Shown piece after piece: positions 46,619-56,282 of a DNA stretch of 64,000 nucleotides. The stretch's first letter is position 1. Every line of letters starts with the position of its first letter. Made by a program: the position numbers and the translations under genes. The notes beneath the pieces were generated by a model. The model was given only the letters and a program-made list of their open reading frames with translations, was not told where the DNA came from and ran no database searches. Origin of the DNA: Stenotrophomonas rhizophila (GTDB lineage Bacteria > Pseudomonadota > Gammaproteobacteria > Xanthomonadales > Xanthomonadaceae); NCBI RefSeq assembly GCF_020857975.1, contig NZ_JACWUO010000002.1:62001-126000 (forward strand), in the 5' to 3' direction.

Positions 46619-47695
46619 ATGCAACGCAACGCACCCCGTTTGGCCACCCTGATCCTGTCACTGGCCACCACCCTGCCCGTCGCGGCCCAACCGGTCCGGC
46701 CACCGTTTGACGCGGCCAGAATCGCCGCACTCGAATCGGCGATCGCCAGCCAGGAGATCAAGCAGGTCACCAGCGTGCTGCTGATGGTGGACGGCAAGGT
46801 GGCCTACGAAGGTTATTTCAACGGCGCCACCGCCGATACGCTGCACGATGTGCGTTCGGCCAGCAAAAGCGTCACCGCCCTGTTGATCGGCGCGGCCATA
46901 GGCGATGGCAGCCTGCCCGGCGTGCAGCCCAAGGTCTATGACTACTTCCCCGCGTTCACCGCGCGGCATCCGGTGGATCCGCGCCTGCGCGCCACCACCG
47001 TGGAAGACCTGCTTACCATGAGCAGCCTGTGGGAATGCGACGACGAGAACGCGTTTTCGGCCGGCCATGAAGAGCGCATGTACGTCAGCGAGAAGTGGCT
47101 GGACTTCGCCCTGTCACTGCCGGTCAAGGGCTTTGCGCCGTGGATGACCCGGCCGCAGGACAGCCCGCATGGCCGCGCGCATGCCTACTGCACGGCCAAC
47201 TCGTTCGTGCTCGGTGCGGTGCTGGAGCGCGCCACGAAGATGCCGCTGGCCGACTATGCGGCCAAGGCGCTGGAACGCCCGCTGGGCATTTCAGCCAGCC
47301 ATTGGAACCGTTCCCCCGAGGGCATCGGCATGGGCGGCGGCGGCACCCGCTACCGCAGCGGCGACCTGGCACGCCTGGGCGAACTGGTCCGCGGCGGCGG
47401 GCGTTGGCAAGGCCGGCAACTGGTTCCGGCCGGGTATGTGCAGGCCATGCTCAGCGCGCAGGCGCGCACCAACGATGGCAGCGACTACGGCTACCAGTGG
47501 TGGGGCCTCAAGCTGCCGGTCGACGGTCGGCAGCAGACGGTGTGGACGATGTCCGGCAACGGCGGCAACTATGTGGTTGTGATGCCGGAGAAAAAGCTGG
47601 TGGCGGTCATCACCAGCAGCGCATACAACCGCAGCTACGCCCATCCGCAGTCGCGGCGCATCCTCACCGAGTTCCTGTTGCCGGCGCTGCGCTGA
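46619..47695 (+). CDS. Secreted serine hydrolase (beta-lactamase/class C fold)
   Basis: A 358-residue exported serine hydrolase. A signal peptide (LATLILSLATTLPVAA) precedes the fold. The SxxK motif is SASKSVTALL (nucleophilic Ser), the Tyr motif is in AHAYCTANSFVLGAVLE, and the third motif is in MSGNGGNYVVV. GAGGA precedes the ATG at 46619. The 3' end overlaps the convergent regulator by 32 bases. Such proteins are esterases, DD-peptidases or lactamases; the substrate is not inferable. Confidence 0.85.
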   Translation: MQRNAPRLATLILSLATTLPVAAQPVRPPFDAARIAALESAIASQEIKQVTSVLLMVDGKVAYEGYFNGATADTLHDVRSASKSVTALLIGAAIGDGSLPGVQPKVYDYFPAFTARHPVDPRLRATTVEDLLTMSSLWECDDENAFSAGHEERMYVSEKWLDFALSLPVKGFAPWMTRPQDSPHGRAHAYCTANSFVLGAVLERATKMPLADYAAKALERPLGISASHWNRSPEGIGMGGGGTRYRSGDLARLGELVRGGGRWQGRQLVPAGYVQAMLSAQARTNDGSDYGYQWWGLKLPVDGRQQTVWTMSGNGGNYVVVMPEKKLVAVITSSAYNRSYAHPQSRRILTEFLLPALR

Positions 47696-49247
47696 CACCA
47701 TCCAGGTCATCGGGGCACCAGTTGGCCGCCAGCACCTGGCGGCGCTGCGCGGCCAGGTCGGCATCGATCCTGGCCAGCAGCGGCGGCCAACCTGGCGCGG
47801 CATGCAGCGGCGTGAACAACGGCGTGCCACGCAGCCAGGTGGCGTCGCGGAAGCCGGCATCCACGGCCTGGTGCAGGTCGGCCACGGCGGCCTCGGCATT
47901 GCCTTGGGCCTGGTGCAGCAGGGCTCGTTCCAGCGACGTATCGGACCAGCCGCCGTCGGCCTGCCCGCCCAGCGCGTGCAGGCGCGCGGCGATCCAGTCC
48001 GGCGTGGCCGGCACGCTGCCATGCAGCCCGGACAGCGTCTGCCCTATCGATTGCTGGGGGCGCAGTTGGGCGCTGCGCTCGAACGCCTGCCCGGCGCCCA
48101 CGCGGTCGCCGTTCATCAGCCGTATTTCACCCTGCAGGCGCAGCAGTTCCGGGTGCGGCGTGCCACGCCCCAGCGCCTGCTCCAGGGCCGCGTTCGCCCT
48201 GCCCTGCTCGCCCATGGCCAGCAGGGTGCGGGGCCAGGCGATGTTGGCGAACACGTTGTCCGGATACAGCTGGAAATTGCGCTCGTGGCGGCGCGCGGCG
48301 GCCTCCTTGAAGCCAAGCAGTTCCAGTTCGCGCGCCACCTGTACCTGCAGGAAGCGGACCCGTTCGGGCGCACGCACGGCCAGGTTGTTCTGCAGGGCCA
48401 GGGCCAGGCGGCCCTGCTCCTGGTACAGATAGGCCAGCGAGGCCCGGGTACGCTCATCATCGGGGTCGCGCTGCAGCGCCTGCCGGTAATCGGCGATCGC
48501 CTGCGGCATCGCCCCCAGGCAGTCGTGCGCATAGCCGCGTGCGGCAAACGCCGCGGCATCCCCCGGCGTCGCCAGCAGCACCTGCCCGGCCAGCGCCAGG
48601 GCTTCCTCGGCGCGCGCGCGCGGGCCATTGAACAGGCAGGCATCGGCGGCAAGCGCGCGCGCCAGGCCACGCCGTGCGGCCTGGGAATCGGGGTCGATCT
48701 GCAATGCCTGGCGGTACAGCACAATGGCCCGTGCATTGTTGCTGGCCTGGCCGATACCGGCGTAATAGCCGGCACGCTGCAGCACCGGGTCGGCCGGCGA
48801 GGTCGGCGCATCGCCGGGCTTGAGCGCCATCGCCACACCCACCGCGACGATGGCGGCCAACGCGGCGCCGGGCCACAGCCAGCGCCGCGTCCGCGCCGTT
48901 CCACTGGCAACCACCGCGGGCACGCCCGGTTGCAGCGGCGCGCACAGCTGATAGCCCCGCCCGCGCACCGAGCGCACGTAGCGTGGCTGACGACCGTCAT
49001 CGCCCAGGGCCTGCCGAAGCAGCTTCACCCGCTGGCTGATGGCATCCTCGCCAACCACGGCCGGTGCCCATACCTGCGCGGCCAGCGTGTCGAAGTCGAC
49101 CACGGCATTGCCGTGCGCCAACAGGCACTCCAGCAGCCGCCAGCTCAGCCCGCTGACCGGCAGCACCACGTCATCGCGGCGTACCTGTTGCAGGCTGCGG
49201 TCGATATACAGATCCAGCAGGCGGACATTCTCCATGCCGGCAAGCAT
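47664..49247 (-). CDS. Winged-helix regulator with TPR domain (CadC-like architecture)
   Basis: A 527-residue protein. Residues about 10-105 form an OmpR-type winged helix (SGLSWRLLECLLAHGNAVVD, AISQRVKLLRQALGDDGRQP, RYVRSVRGRGYQL). One transmembrane helix (WLWPGAALAAIVAVGVAMAL) follows, then a periplasmic TPR array of about eight repeats. A membrane-bound transcription factor is inferred. AGGG five bases before the ATG at 49247 decides the start. Target genes unknown; the GH18 and serine hydrolase genes are adjacent. Confidence 0.82.
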   Translation of the reverse strand: MLAGMENVRLLDLYIDRSLQQVRRDDVVLPVSGLSWRLLECLLAHGNAVVDFDTLAAQVWAPAVVGEDAISQRVKLLRQALGDDGRQPRYVRSVRGRGYQLCAPLQPGVPAVVASGTARTRRWLWPGAALAAIVAVGVAMALKPGDAPTSPADPVLQRAGYYAGIGQASNNARAIVLYRQALQIDPDSQAARRGLARALAADACLFNGPRARAEEALALAGQVLLATPGDAAAFAARGYAHDCLGAMPQAIADYRQALQRDPDDERTRASLAYLYQEQGRLALALQNNLAVRAPERVRFLQVQVARELELLGFKEAAARRHERNFQLYPDNVFANIAWPRTLLAMGEQGRANAALEQALGRGTPHPELLRLQGEIRLMNGDRVGAGQAFERSAQLRPQQSIGQTLSGLHGSVPATPDWIAARLHALGGQADGGWSDTSLERALLHQAQGNAEAAVADLHQAVDAGFRDATWLRGTPLFTPLHAAPGWPPLLARIDADLAAQRRQVLAANWCPDDLDGVSAAPATGTR

Positions 49248-49298
49248 ATCGCCCTGCGCCCGTTTCGGCGGCGGCCGGCAAGCGGATCGCGCCCCGCG

Positions 49299-50480
49299 CT
49301 AGTGGGCCGGCCCCAGGAACGGTCCCGCCATCGCCTTGAGCAGGCTGCCCTGCGCATCGTCGCCGGTCAGCTCCCAGGTGAACACGCCACGCAGCTGCCG
49401 GGCCTTGGCAAACTCCGCGCGCAGGCCGATCGAGGCCGGGTCTTCGTAGCTGATGAAGATGCGCTCGGCGCGGTTGTACAGCCATGGCCCCTGCGCCACC
49501 GGATGCCAATGCCGCTGCCAGCCGGGCTGGCCCAGGAACTCACTGCGGATGCGGCGCCAGTCGCCGGCCTCGAACGGCGCGCTGTAAGGCTGGTACAGGC
49601 CATCGTTGGCGTCGGTGTTCACCCGGAAGCCACGGCCGTAGAACGGCACCCCCAGCACCAGTTTGTCGGCCGGCACGCCGTGCTGCCGGTAATAGGCCAC
49701 CGCGCCTTCAACGTTGTTCCAGCGGCGCAGCGCCGGCTCCAGCGGGTCGGTGGGCACCTCGCGCAGCGGTGCATTGAAGGTGGACACCTTGGAAAAACCG
49801 GTGCCCATGTCGTAGCTCATCAGGTTGATGAAATCGAGCACGCCGCCCAGTTCCTTCAGCTCATAGCTGCGCGCCGGATCATAGGGCCCATCGGTCTGCA
49901 TGCGGCCGGCCGGCAGGGCGGCGGTGAGCAGCAGGCGCTGGTTGCGCGCCTTGCCGGCCGCATCCAGCTGACGACGGAACTCCTGCACCAGCAGGGTCAT
50001 GTTGCGGCGGTCCTGCGGGCGGTCGGCGATCTCGGTGGGGCCGCCGTAGACCGGGAATTCCCAGTCGATATCCACGCCGTCGAAACTGCCGCGGTGCTGC
50101 TCGAAGAACAGCGCCACGCAGGAGGCGACGAAGCGCTGGCGGCTGTCGGCACTGAGCGCGGCATCGGAGAAACCGCCGGCGTTCCAGCCGCCGATCGAAA
50201 TCAGCGTGTGCAGCTGCGGGTGCTCGCGTTTGAGCGTGGCCAGCGCCTTGAAATGCGTATCGGCCTGCGCATCGACCACGCAGCGTCCCTGGTCGATGGT
50301 GGCGAATGCGTAGAACAGATGGGTCAGGGTGTCGGCCGGAATCGAGGCCACCGGATAGCGTTCGGCCGAGCCGCCCGGATAGTAGGCGCCGATCACCTTG
50401 GGCAACGGTTCGGCGGCGTCGACGCGCGGGACGGCCGCAGTGAGCACGACGGCAAGCAAGGCCAAGGCGGGACGGAACAT
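49299..50480 (-). CDS. GH18 family chitinase-like glycoside hydrolase
   Basis: A 393-residue exported glycosyl hydrolase. Signal peptide (ALALLAVVLTAAVPRVDAA); the catalytic DxxDxDxE is FDGVDIDWEFP. Other GH18 marks are ISIGGWNAGGFSD, INLMSYDMG and GVPFYGRGF. The fold lacks an accessory chitin-binding domain. Whether chitin or another N-acetylglucosamine polymer is cleaved is not shown. It lies next to the TPR regulator gene on the same strand. Confidence 0.93.
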   Translation of the reverse strand: MFRPALALLAVVLTAAVPRVDAAEPLPKVIGAYYPGGSAERYPVASIPADTLTHLFYAFATIDQGRCVVDAQADTHFKALATLKREHPQLHTLISIGGWNAGGFSDAALSADSRQRFVASCVALFFEQHRGSFDGVDIDWEFPVYGGPTEIADRPQDRRNMTLLVQEFRRQLDAAGKARNQRLLLTAALPAGRMQTDGPYDPARSYELKELGGVLDFINLMSYDMGTGFSKVSTFNAPLREVPTDPLEPALRRWNNVEGAVAYYRQHGVPADKLVLGVPFYGRGFRVNTDANDGLYQPYSAPFEAGDWRRIRSEFLGQPGWQRHWHPVAQGPWLYNRAERIFISYEDPASIGLRAEFAKARQLRGVFTWELTGDDAQGSLLKAMAGPFLGPAH

Positions 50481-50765
50481 GGGATATCCCCGGTTGAAGA
50501 CAAGGCCACGTTAGCAGTGCCGCCGCGACATTTGCCCTTGCCGCGCGCATGTCCGGCGATCCCGTCCTGCGGACAGTCCCGCTTGGCCCGCACCGCCGCG
50601 CACGCTGTCCGGTCCTTGTGCAGGCCCGGCGCGCGCAGGCCATGGGCACGTCATCTGCGGCCAGCGCCCGGGACGAATGCGGGCCGACGGTGTCCTGCCC
50701 GGGCACGATGCGCATGCCCTGCGTGGCGGAGTAAGGTGTGCGCACATTTGCTGCCCCTGCCCGAC

Positions 50766-51794
50766 ATGACCGACCTGACCGACACGCCCGATGCCGCCGA
50801 CACCGGGCCCGACGACGACACGTGGGATGCGCTCCACGCACGCGCCTATGCCGCCTTCGACCAGGGTGAGCTGCACACGGCCAGCGCGCTGTTCGGCGAG
50901 CTGGCCCAGCACGCCCCGGAAGTCCCCTTTCTGCATTACATGCGCGGCCTGGCACACAAGTACCTGCGCGATTGGCCGGCCTCGCTGCAGCACAACCTGC
51001 GCGCGCAGTCCCTGTCCGCGGAACCGGACCAGGGCACTGCCTGGAACGCCGGTATCGCCGCCACCGCGCTGGGCGACTGGGCGCAGGCGCGGTCGCAATG
51101 GGCGCAGTGCGGCATCACCCTCCCCGATGGCGATGGCCCGATCGAACACGACTTCGGGATAATCAGCGTCCGCCTCAATCCGTGGGCCGAGGGCGAGACG
51201 GTGTTCGCACGACGCATCGACGTGGTGCGTGCACGCCTGTTGAACGTACCGTTGCCCGAATCGGGCCATCGCCTGTTCGACATCGTGCTGCACGACGGCG
51301 CCAAGACCGGCGTGCGCGCGCTCGACGATGGCACGGTGCCGGTGTTCAACGCATTGCAGATCCTGCAACGCTCGGACCACCGCACCTACGTGGCGTTCAT
51401 CCGCTGCCCGTCGGCCGATGACCTGGACCAGCTGCAGCAGGCGGAGCTGCCCGGCATCGGCTACGTGGAGGACTGGACCGCATCGATTGTCTCGCTGTGC
51501 CTGCGCTGCAGCTACGGCGTGGCGCACGCCCAGGATGATGGCGACAGTGATGGCGCGCACGACCAGGGCGCGGCCAGCAATGACGACTGGCAGGTGGAGC
51601 GCAACCTGGGCATCGGCGCGCAGGGCAAGGCGGCGGTGGAGCGGCTGCTGACCAACTGGGTGGCCGCAGGGCCCGGGCGCCGCGTGGATGCGATCGAGTG
51701 CCCGGCGTGCGAGGAGCGCGCGCCGCAGGACGGCACGGTGTGGTGGCGTGGCCCTGGCGACGACGACGCGCAAGGCGACGACGAGGAGGCATAG
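50766..51794 (+). CDS. Hypothetical protein with N-terminal TPR region
   Basis: A 342-residue cytosolic protein. The N-terminal 110 residues contain TPR-like helices (AYAAFDQGELHTASALFGEL; HYMRGLAHKYLRDWPASLQH). The central part is mixed alpha/beta (GHRLFDIVLHDGAKTGVRAL; YVAFIRCPSADDLDQLQQ) and there is a CPACEE motif near the very acidic C-terminus. Function unknown to me. An intrinsic terminator follows. Confidence 0.75.
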   Translation: MTDLTDTPDAADTGPDDDTWDALHARAYAAFDQGELHTASALFGELAQHAPEVPFLHYMRGLAHKYLRDWPASLQHNLRAQSLSAEPDQGTAWNAGIAATALGDWAQARSQWAQCGITLPDGDGPIEHDFGIISVRLNPWAEGETVFARRIDVVRARLLNVPLPESGHRLFDIVLHDGAKTGVRALDDGTVPVFNALQILQRSDHRTYVAFIRCPSADDLDQLQQAELPGIGYVEDWTASIVSLCLRCSYGVAHAQDDGDSDGAHDQGAASNDDWQVERNLGIGAQGKAAVERLLTNWVAAGPGRRVDAIECPACEERAPQDGTVWWRGPGDDDAQGDDEEA

Positions 51795-51804
51795 CGCCAC
51801 AACG

Positions 51805-51830
51805 AAAAAGCGGGCCGAAGCCCGCTTTTT
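51805..51830. terminator. Bidirectional intrinsic terminator
   Basis: AAAAAGCGGGC, loop CGAA, GCCCGCTTTTT. It can serve both the TPR gene on the plus strand and pnp on the minus strand. Confidence 0.9.
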
Positions 51831-51846
51831 CTGTTTGCCTGGAAGC

Positions 51847-51931
51847 GCAATGACCAACGGTCATTGCCTACCGGGCGGTGTGATGACCCATGATCATTGC
51901 CCGCCTGGTGGTGTGGCGACCAACGGCCGCC
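51847..51931. repeat. Three REP palindromes downstream of pnp
   Basis: GCAATGACCAACGGTCATTG to CTAC (51847-51871), a dyad around GACCCATGATCATTG (about 51883-51901) and GTGGCGACCAACGGCCGCCAC (about 51911-51931). The first is headed by GTAG on the minus strand. Confidence 0.7.
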
Positions 51932-51953
51932 ACCGCCCCGACGTACCGGCCGA

Positions 51954-54059
51954 TTACTCGGCGGTGACGCCCTCGCCTTCTTCGACGGCCTTCATCGACA
52001 GGCGGATACGGCCCTGCTTGTCCACTTCCAGCACCTTGACCTTGACCACATCGCCTTCCTTCAGCACGTCGCCGACCTTCTCGACGCGGTCGCTGGAGAT
52101 CTGCGACACGTGCACCAGGCCATCCTTGCCCGGCAGGATGGTGACGAACGCACCGAAGTCCATGATCTTGGCGACCTTGCCTTCGTAGATGCGGCCCGGC
52201 TCGACGTCCGAGGTGATCTGCTCGATGCGGGCCTTGGCAGCCTGCGCGGCAATCGCGTTGACCGAGGCGATGATGATGGTGCCATCGTCCTGGATGTCGA
52301 TCTGGGTGCCGGTTTCCTTGGTGATGGCCTGGATGGTGGAACCACCCTTGCCGATCACTTCGCGGATCTTGTCCGGGTGGATCTTGATGGTCAGCAGGCG
52401 CGGCGCGTAATCCGACAGCTCCTCGCGCGGCGCGGTCAGGCCATGGGCCATCTCGCCCAGGATGTGCAGACGGCCGGCCTTGGCCTGCTGCAGTGCCTGC
52501 TTCATGATCTCTTCGGTGATGCCTTCGATCTTGATGTCCATCTGCAGGGCGGAGATGCCCTCAGCGGTACCGGCCACCTTGAAGTCCATGTCGCCCAGGT
52601 GGTCTTCGTCACCCAGGATGTCGGACAGGACGACGAAACGCTCGCCTTCCTTGACCAGGCCCATGGCGATACCGGCCACCGGCGACTTGACCGGCACGCC
52701 GGCGTCCATCAGGGCCAGCGAGGAGCCGCAGACCGAAGCCATCGACGAGGAACCGTTCGACTCGGTGATTTCCGAAACCACGCGGATGGTGTACGGGAAG
52801 GCTTCCAGCGACGGCATCACTGCCAGCACGCCGCGCTTGGCCAGACGGCCGTGGCCGATCTCGCGACGCTTCGGGCCCATCATGCGGCCGGTCTCGCCCA
52901 CCGAGTAGGGCGGGAAGTTGTAATGGAACAGGAAGTTGTCCTTGTACTCACCCGACACCGCATCGATCACCTGACCATCGCGGGCAGTGCCCAGGGTGAT
53001 GGTCACGATGGCCTGGGTTTCACCGCGGGTGAACAGCGCCGAGCCGTGGGTACGCGGCAGGATGCTGGTCTTCACGGCGATCGGGCGGACGGTGTCCAGC
53101 GCGCGGCCGTCGATGCGGACCTTGGTGTCCAGCACCGAGTTGCGCATGGTGCTGTATTCCAGCTCGCCGAATTCCTTGGACAGTTCGGCCGGGTTCCAGC
53201 CTTCGGCGGCCACACGGCCGGCCAGCGACTCGACCACGTCCTTCTTGATCGCCGAGATGGCGTCGCGGCGCTGCAGCTTGTCGCGCACCTGGAAGGCTTC
53301 GCCCAGGCGCGGGCCGATGGCTTCCTGCAGGGCGCTGATCAGCACCTCATTCTTGGCCGGGGCGGTCCAGGTCGACGGCTTGGTGCCGGCTTCCACGGTC
53401 AGCTCGTTGATCGCGTTGATGACCTTCTGCATTTCGCGGTGACCGAAGGTCACGGCGCCCAGCATCACCTCTTCGGACAGCAGCGCCGCTTCGGATTCCA
53501 CCATCAGCACGGCGTTGGCGGTACCGGCGACAACCAGTTCCAGCTCCGAATCCTTCAGTTCGGTCACGGTCGGGTTGAGGATGTACTCACCGTTCTTGTA
53601 ACCCACCTTGGCGGCGGCGATCGGACCCTTGAACGGGGTACCGGCCAGCGACAGCGCGGCCGAGGCGCCGATCAGCGCGGCGATGTCGCCGTCGATGTCC
53701 GGGTTCAGCGACATCACCGTGGCGATGATCTGCACTTCGTTCTTGTAGTCTTCCGGGAACAGCGGACGGATCGGGCGATCGATCAGGCGCGAAATCAGCG
53801 TCTCTTTTTCGGTCGCGCGGCCTTCGCGCTTGAAGAAACCGCCCGGGATACGGCCACCTGCGTAGAACTTCTCCTGATAGTCGCAGGTCAGGGGGAAGAA
53901 GTCCTGGCCCTCACGCGCGCTCTTGGCGGCAACGGCGGAGACCAGCAGCACGGTGTCGTCGAACTTGACGATGACGGCACCGCCGGCCTGACGGGCGATT
54001 TCGCCGGTTTCAAGCGTGACGGTGTGCTTGCCGTACTGGAAGGTTTTGGTGATTTTTGC
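51954..54059 (-). CDS. pnp: Polyribonucleotide nucleotidyltransferase
   Basis: A 701-residue 3'-5' exoribonuclease and degradosome component. Two RNase PH domains are separated by a helical domain; catalytic region [20 protein letters not shown] is in the second. The KH domain contains [20 protein letters not shown] and the S1 domain [24 protein letters not shown] at 54059 preceded by AAGGAA gives [11 protein letters not shown], the family start; an ATG at 54092 is less likely. A terminator separates it from rpsO. Confidence 0.97.
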   Translation of the reverse strand, partial: AKITKTFQYGKHTVTLETGEIARQAGGAVIVKFDDTVLLVSAVAAKSAREGQDFFPLTCDYQEKFYAGGRIPGGFFKREGRATEKETLISRLIDRPIRPLFPEDYKNEVQIIATVMSLNPDIDGDIAALIGASAALSLAGTPFKGPIAAAKVGYKNGEYILNPTVTELKDSELELVVAGTANAVLMVESEAALLSEEVMLGAVTFGHREMQKVINAINELTVEAGTKPSTWTAPAKNEVLISALQEAIGPRLGEAFQVRDKLQRRDAISAIKKDVVESLAGRVAAEGWNPAELSKEFGELEYSTMRNSVLDTKVRIDGRALDTVRPIAVKTSILPRTHGSALFTRGETQAIVTITLGTARDGQVIDAVSGEYKDNFLFHYNFPPYSVGETGRMMGPKRREIGHGRLAKRGVLAVMPSLEAFPYTIRVVSEITESNGSSSMASVCGSSLALMDAGVPVKSPVAGIAMGLVKEGERFVVLSDILGDEDHLGDMDFKVAGTAEGISALQMDIKIEGITEEIMKQALQQAKAGRLHILGEMAHGLTAPREELSDYAPRLLTIKIHPDKIREVIGKGGSTIQAITKETGTQIDIQDDGTIIIASVNAIAAQAAKARIEQITSDVEPGRIYEGKVAKIMDFGAFVTILPGKDGLVHVSQISSDRVEKVGDVLKEGDVVKVKVLEVDKQGRIRLSMKAVEEGEGVTAE

Positions 54060-54160
54060 CACGGGGGTTTCCTTGGATGATGCTTTCTTCAATGGACCGC
54101 AGGCGACCCTTGCCGCCGACGGGTGACCGGTTGTCCGGCCCAGGCGTTTATTGCGGTACT

Positions 54161-54196
54161 ACCAAAACAAAACCGCGGCGCATTCCTGCGCCGCGG
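54161..54196 (-). terminator. Terminator between rpsO and pnp
   Basis: CCGCGGCGCA and TGCGCCGCGG pair around a TTCC loop; on the minus strand TTTTGTTTTGG follows. The same position holds the rpsO terminator in E. coli, where readthrough supplies pnp message. Confidence 0.88.
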
Positions 54197-54209
54197 TGGG
54201 GATTCCTGC

Positions 54210-54470
54210 TTAGCGACGCAGGCCGAGCTTTTCGATCAGGGCCTTGTAGCGCGGAGCGTCTTTCTTCTTCAGGTAGTCGAGCAGGCTGCGACGGCGGTTG
54301 ACCATCTGCAGCAGACCGCGGCGGCTGTGGTGATCCTTCTTGTGGGTCTTGAAGTGGCCGGTCAGCAGCTCGATGCGGGCGGTCAGCAGGGCGACCTGGA
54401 CTTCCGGGGAGCCGGTGTCGGCGGCGCTGCGCTTGTTGTCTTCAATGACTTTCTGGGTGTCGATCGACAT
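54210..54470 (-). CDS. rpsO: 30S ribosomal protein S15
   Basis: An 86-residue primary 16S rRNA binding protein. [40 protein letters not shown] and [20 protein letters not shown] are diagnostic. Its promoter is at 54584-54612. Confidence 0.99.
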   Translation of the reverse strand: MSIDTQKVIEDNKRSAADTGSPEVQVALLTARIELLTGHFKTHKKDHHSRRGLLQMVNRRRSLLDYLKKKDAPRYKALIEKLGLRR

Positions 54471-54583
54471 TTTGTTTTCTCTTGGATGCGTGGCCCGCAG
54501 AAACGTCCCATTGACGTACCGCGCGACTCGCCGTTAACGAAAGGATGAACCCGCACAGGCAGGAAGCCTGAAAAGGCCGCGAA

Positions 54584-54612
54584 ATTGTAACGGGCGCAGC
54601 CTCCCGGGACAA
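54584..54612 (-). promoter_or_regulatory. Putative rpsO promoter
   Basis: On the minus strand TTGTCC and TACAAT are separated by exactly 17 bases. The leader is about 110 bases. Confidence 0.7.
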
Positions 54613-54631
54613 GGACCGGCAACGCCGCCGG

Positions 54632-55543
54632 TCACAGATTGAACCGCCGCTGCGGCGCCAGCCGGCCGGTCGGGTCGACCTGGCCCAGGCCCTGCAGCGC
54701 CCGCTCGGGGCCGTATACGGCAACCACGCCCTGGGGCCAGCCGGCATCGCGCAGGCGCTGGCCCAGGCAGAAGCGGCGGGTCTGTTCAGCATCCAGCTGG
54801 ACCTGCGGATAGTGCGCCAGGCCGGCGTCCAGCGGCAGCAGCAGGGCGTCCATGGCCGCCTCCTCGCCTTGCCCGGCCAGCTCGCGCAGGGTCTCCAGGC
54901 TGACCATCGGGGCCCCGCCGAACGGGTCCACCCACAGCCGCCGCAGCCCGGCGATATGCGCGCCGCAGCCCAGGGTTTCGCCCAGGTCGCGGGCCAGGCT
55001 GCGGATATAGGTGCCTGAACCGCAGGTCACGCGCAGCGACAACCGGGTCGGCTGCTGGTCCAGCACGTCAATGGCATGCACGTGCACCTGGCGCTGGGGC
55101 GCCTCGATCGCATCGCCGCGCCGCGCCTTCGCATACAGCGGCTCGCCGCCCTGCTTGAGCGCCGAATAGATCGGCGCGCGCTGCAGGATGTGGCCCTGCA
55201 GCGGGGCCAGGGCCGCGGCCAGGGTGTCGGCGCTGATCGCCGGCACCGCCCGCTCGCGCAGCACCACCCCATCGGCATCGTCGGTGTCGGTGGTCTGGCC
55301 CAGCACCACCTCCGCGTCGTAGGCCTTGGCCGCGCCCAGCAGCAGGCCGGCGATCTTGGTGGCTTCACCGAAGCACAGCGGCAGCAGGCCGGTGGCCAGC
55401 GGGTCCAGGCTGCCGGTGTGGCCGCCCTTCTCTGCGCGGTACAGCCGCCGTGCGATCTGCAGCGCGGCGTTGGAGCTCATGCCGGTCGGCTTGTCCAGCA
55501 GCAGGATGCCGTCCAGGCGACGGAAGGAAATTCGGGTAGTCAT
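54632..55543 (-). CDS. truB: tRNA pseudouridine55 synthase
   Basis: A 303-residue enzyme forming pseudouridine 55 in the T-loop of tRNAs. The catalytic Asp is in [13 protein letters not shown]; others are [15 protein letters not shown] and [20 protein letters not shown]. The C-terminal PUA-like region ends at RRFNL. ATG 55543 (MTTRISF) is chosen over the longer frame from 55666 that enters the rbfA spacer. Confidence 0.97.
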   Translation of the reverse strand: MTTRISFRRLDGILLLDKPTGMSSNAALQIARRLYRAEKGGHTGSLDPLATGLLPLCFGEATKIAGLLLGAAKAYDAEVVLGQTTDTDDADGVVLRERAVPAISADTLAAALAPLQGHILQRAPIYSALKQGGEPLYAKARRGDAIEAPQRQVHVHAIDVLDQQPTRLSLRVTCGSGTYIRSLARDLGETLGCGAHIAGLRRLWVDPFGGAPMVSLETLRELAGQGEEAAMDALLLPLDAGLAHYPQVQLDAEQTRRFCLGQRLRDAGWPQGVVAVYGPERALQGLGQVDPTGRLAPQRRFNL

Positions 55544-55662
55544 GCCATCGGTTCGCTCGGCGCCATGCGGCGCGGCCGGGAAATCCGGCGTCCGGCGGTG
55601 CGGTCGTTTGCCGACCCGGGCACCGCCCCACAAGACAACAGCCCTTGCGGGCTGTTGGTCCA

Positions 55663-56091
55663 TCAATCGGTTTTGTTGCCGCTGTCGCCGTCGCCGTCGC
55701 CGGCATCGTCGTCGTCCCCACCCTCGCGGCTTTTCTCGGCTGCCAGCGTATCGGGCAGGTCACGCAGGATGTTGTCGATGCGTTCGCCGCGGTCCACCGA
55801 ATCATCGTAGTGGAAGTGCAGCTCGGGCACGTGGCGCAGCTTCATCGCCCGCGCCAGTTCCATGCGCAGGCCCCAGGCCAGTTCCTTCAGGCCCTTCATC
55901 GCTTCTTCGGAACGTTCGGGCATCAGCGCGGTGACGAAGATCTTGGCATGGGCCATGTCACGGGTGATTTCCACGTCCGAGACGCTCACCGACGGCAGGC
56001 CGTGTTCACGCACCGCGTTGTGCACGAGCGTTCCCAGTTCACGGCGGATCTGGGCGGAAACACGGTCGGTTCGATGGAAGGTCTTTGGCAC
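55663..56091 (-). CDS. rbfA: Ribosome-binding factor A
   Basis: A 142-residue KH-fold factor for 30S maturation. [40 protein letters not shown] and [20 protein letters not shown] match RbfA. A GTG at 56091 giving [10 protein letters not shown] is chosen, with a TTG at 56124 possible. The C-terminus has an acidic Asp/Gly-rich tail. Separated from infB by a tandem REP array. Confidence 0.95.
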   Translation of the reverse strand: MPKTFHRTDRVSAQIRRELGTLVHNAVREHGLPSVSVSDVEITRDMAHAKIFVTALMPERSEEAMKGLKELAWGLRMELARAMKLRHVPELHFHYDDSVDRGERIDNILRDLPDTLAAEKSREGGDDDDAGDGDGDSGNKTD

Positions 56092-56113
56092 GGGGAGCTC
56101 TTGATTCAGGTGT

Positions 56114-56273
56114 CGCCCGGCCAACGGTCGGGCGCTACGGGTATGCGGGACCCGACCAACGGTCGGGTGCTACGTCTGCGGCAATCCGGCCAACGGTCGG
56201 ATGCTACGTCTGCGGCAATCCGACCAACAGCCGGGTGCCACCTCTGCGGTAGGGCCCGACCGTTGGTCGGGCC
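56114..56273. repeat. Tandem REP array between infB and rbfA
   Basis: Four direct palindromes start at 56114, 56150, 56184 and 56218 (spacing 36, 34, 34) with the spacer GTCTGCGGCAATCCG shared by the later units. The first three end in GCTAC; the fourth is degraded. A fifth element at 56249-56273 is inverted (GTAGGGCCCGACCGTTGGTC and onward). Confidence 0.88.
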
Positions 56274-56282
56274 GCCTCGGTA

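Noticed and set aside
45035..47695. An 886-codon frame apparently fusing two proteins
   Set aside because: The first part is an out-of-frame shadow of the PepSY gene; the real product is the serine hydrolase from 46619.
56114..56273. CRISPR-like regularly spaced repeats
   Set aside because: Units are palindromic GTAG elements with nearly constant spacers and no cas genes; they are REP elements.
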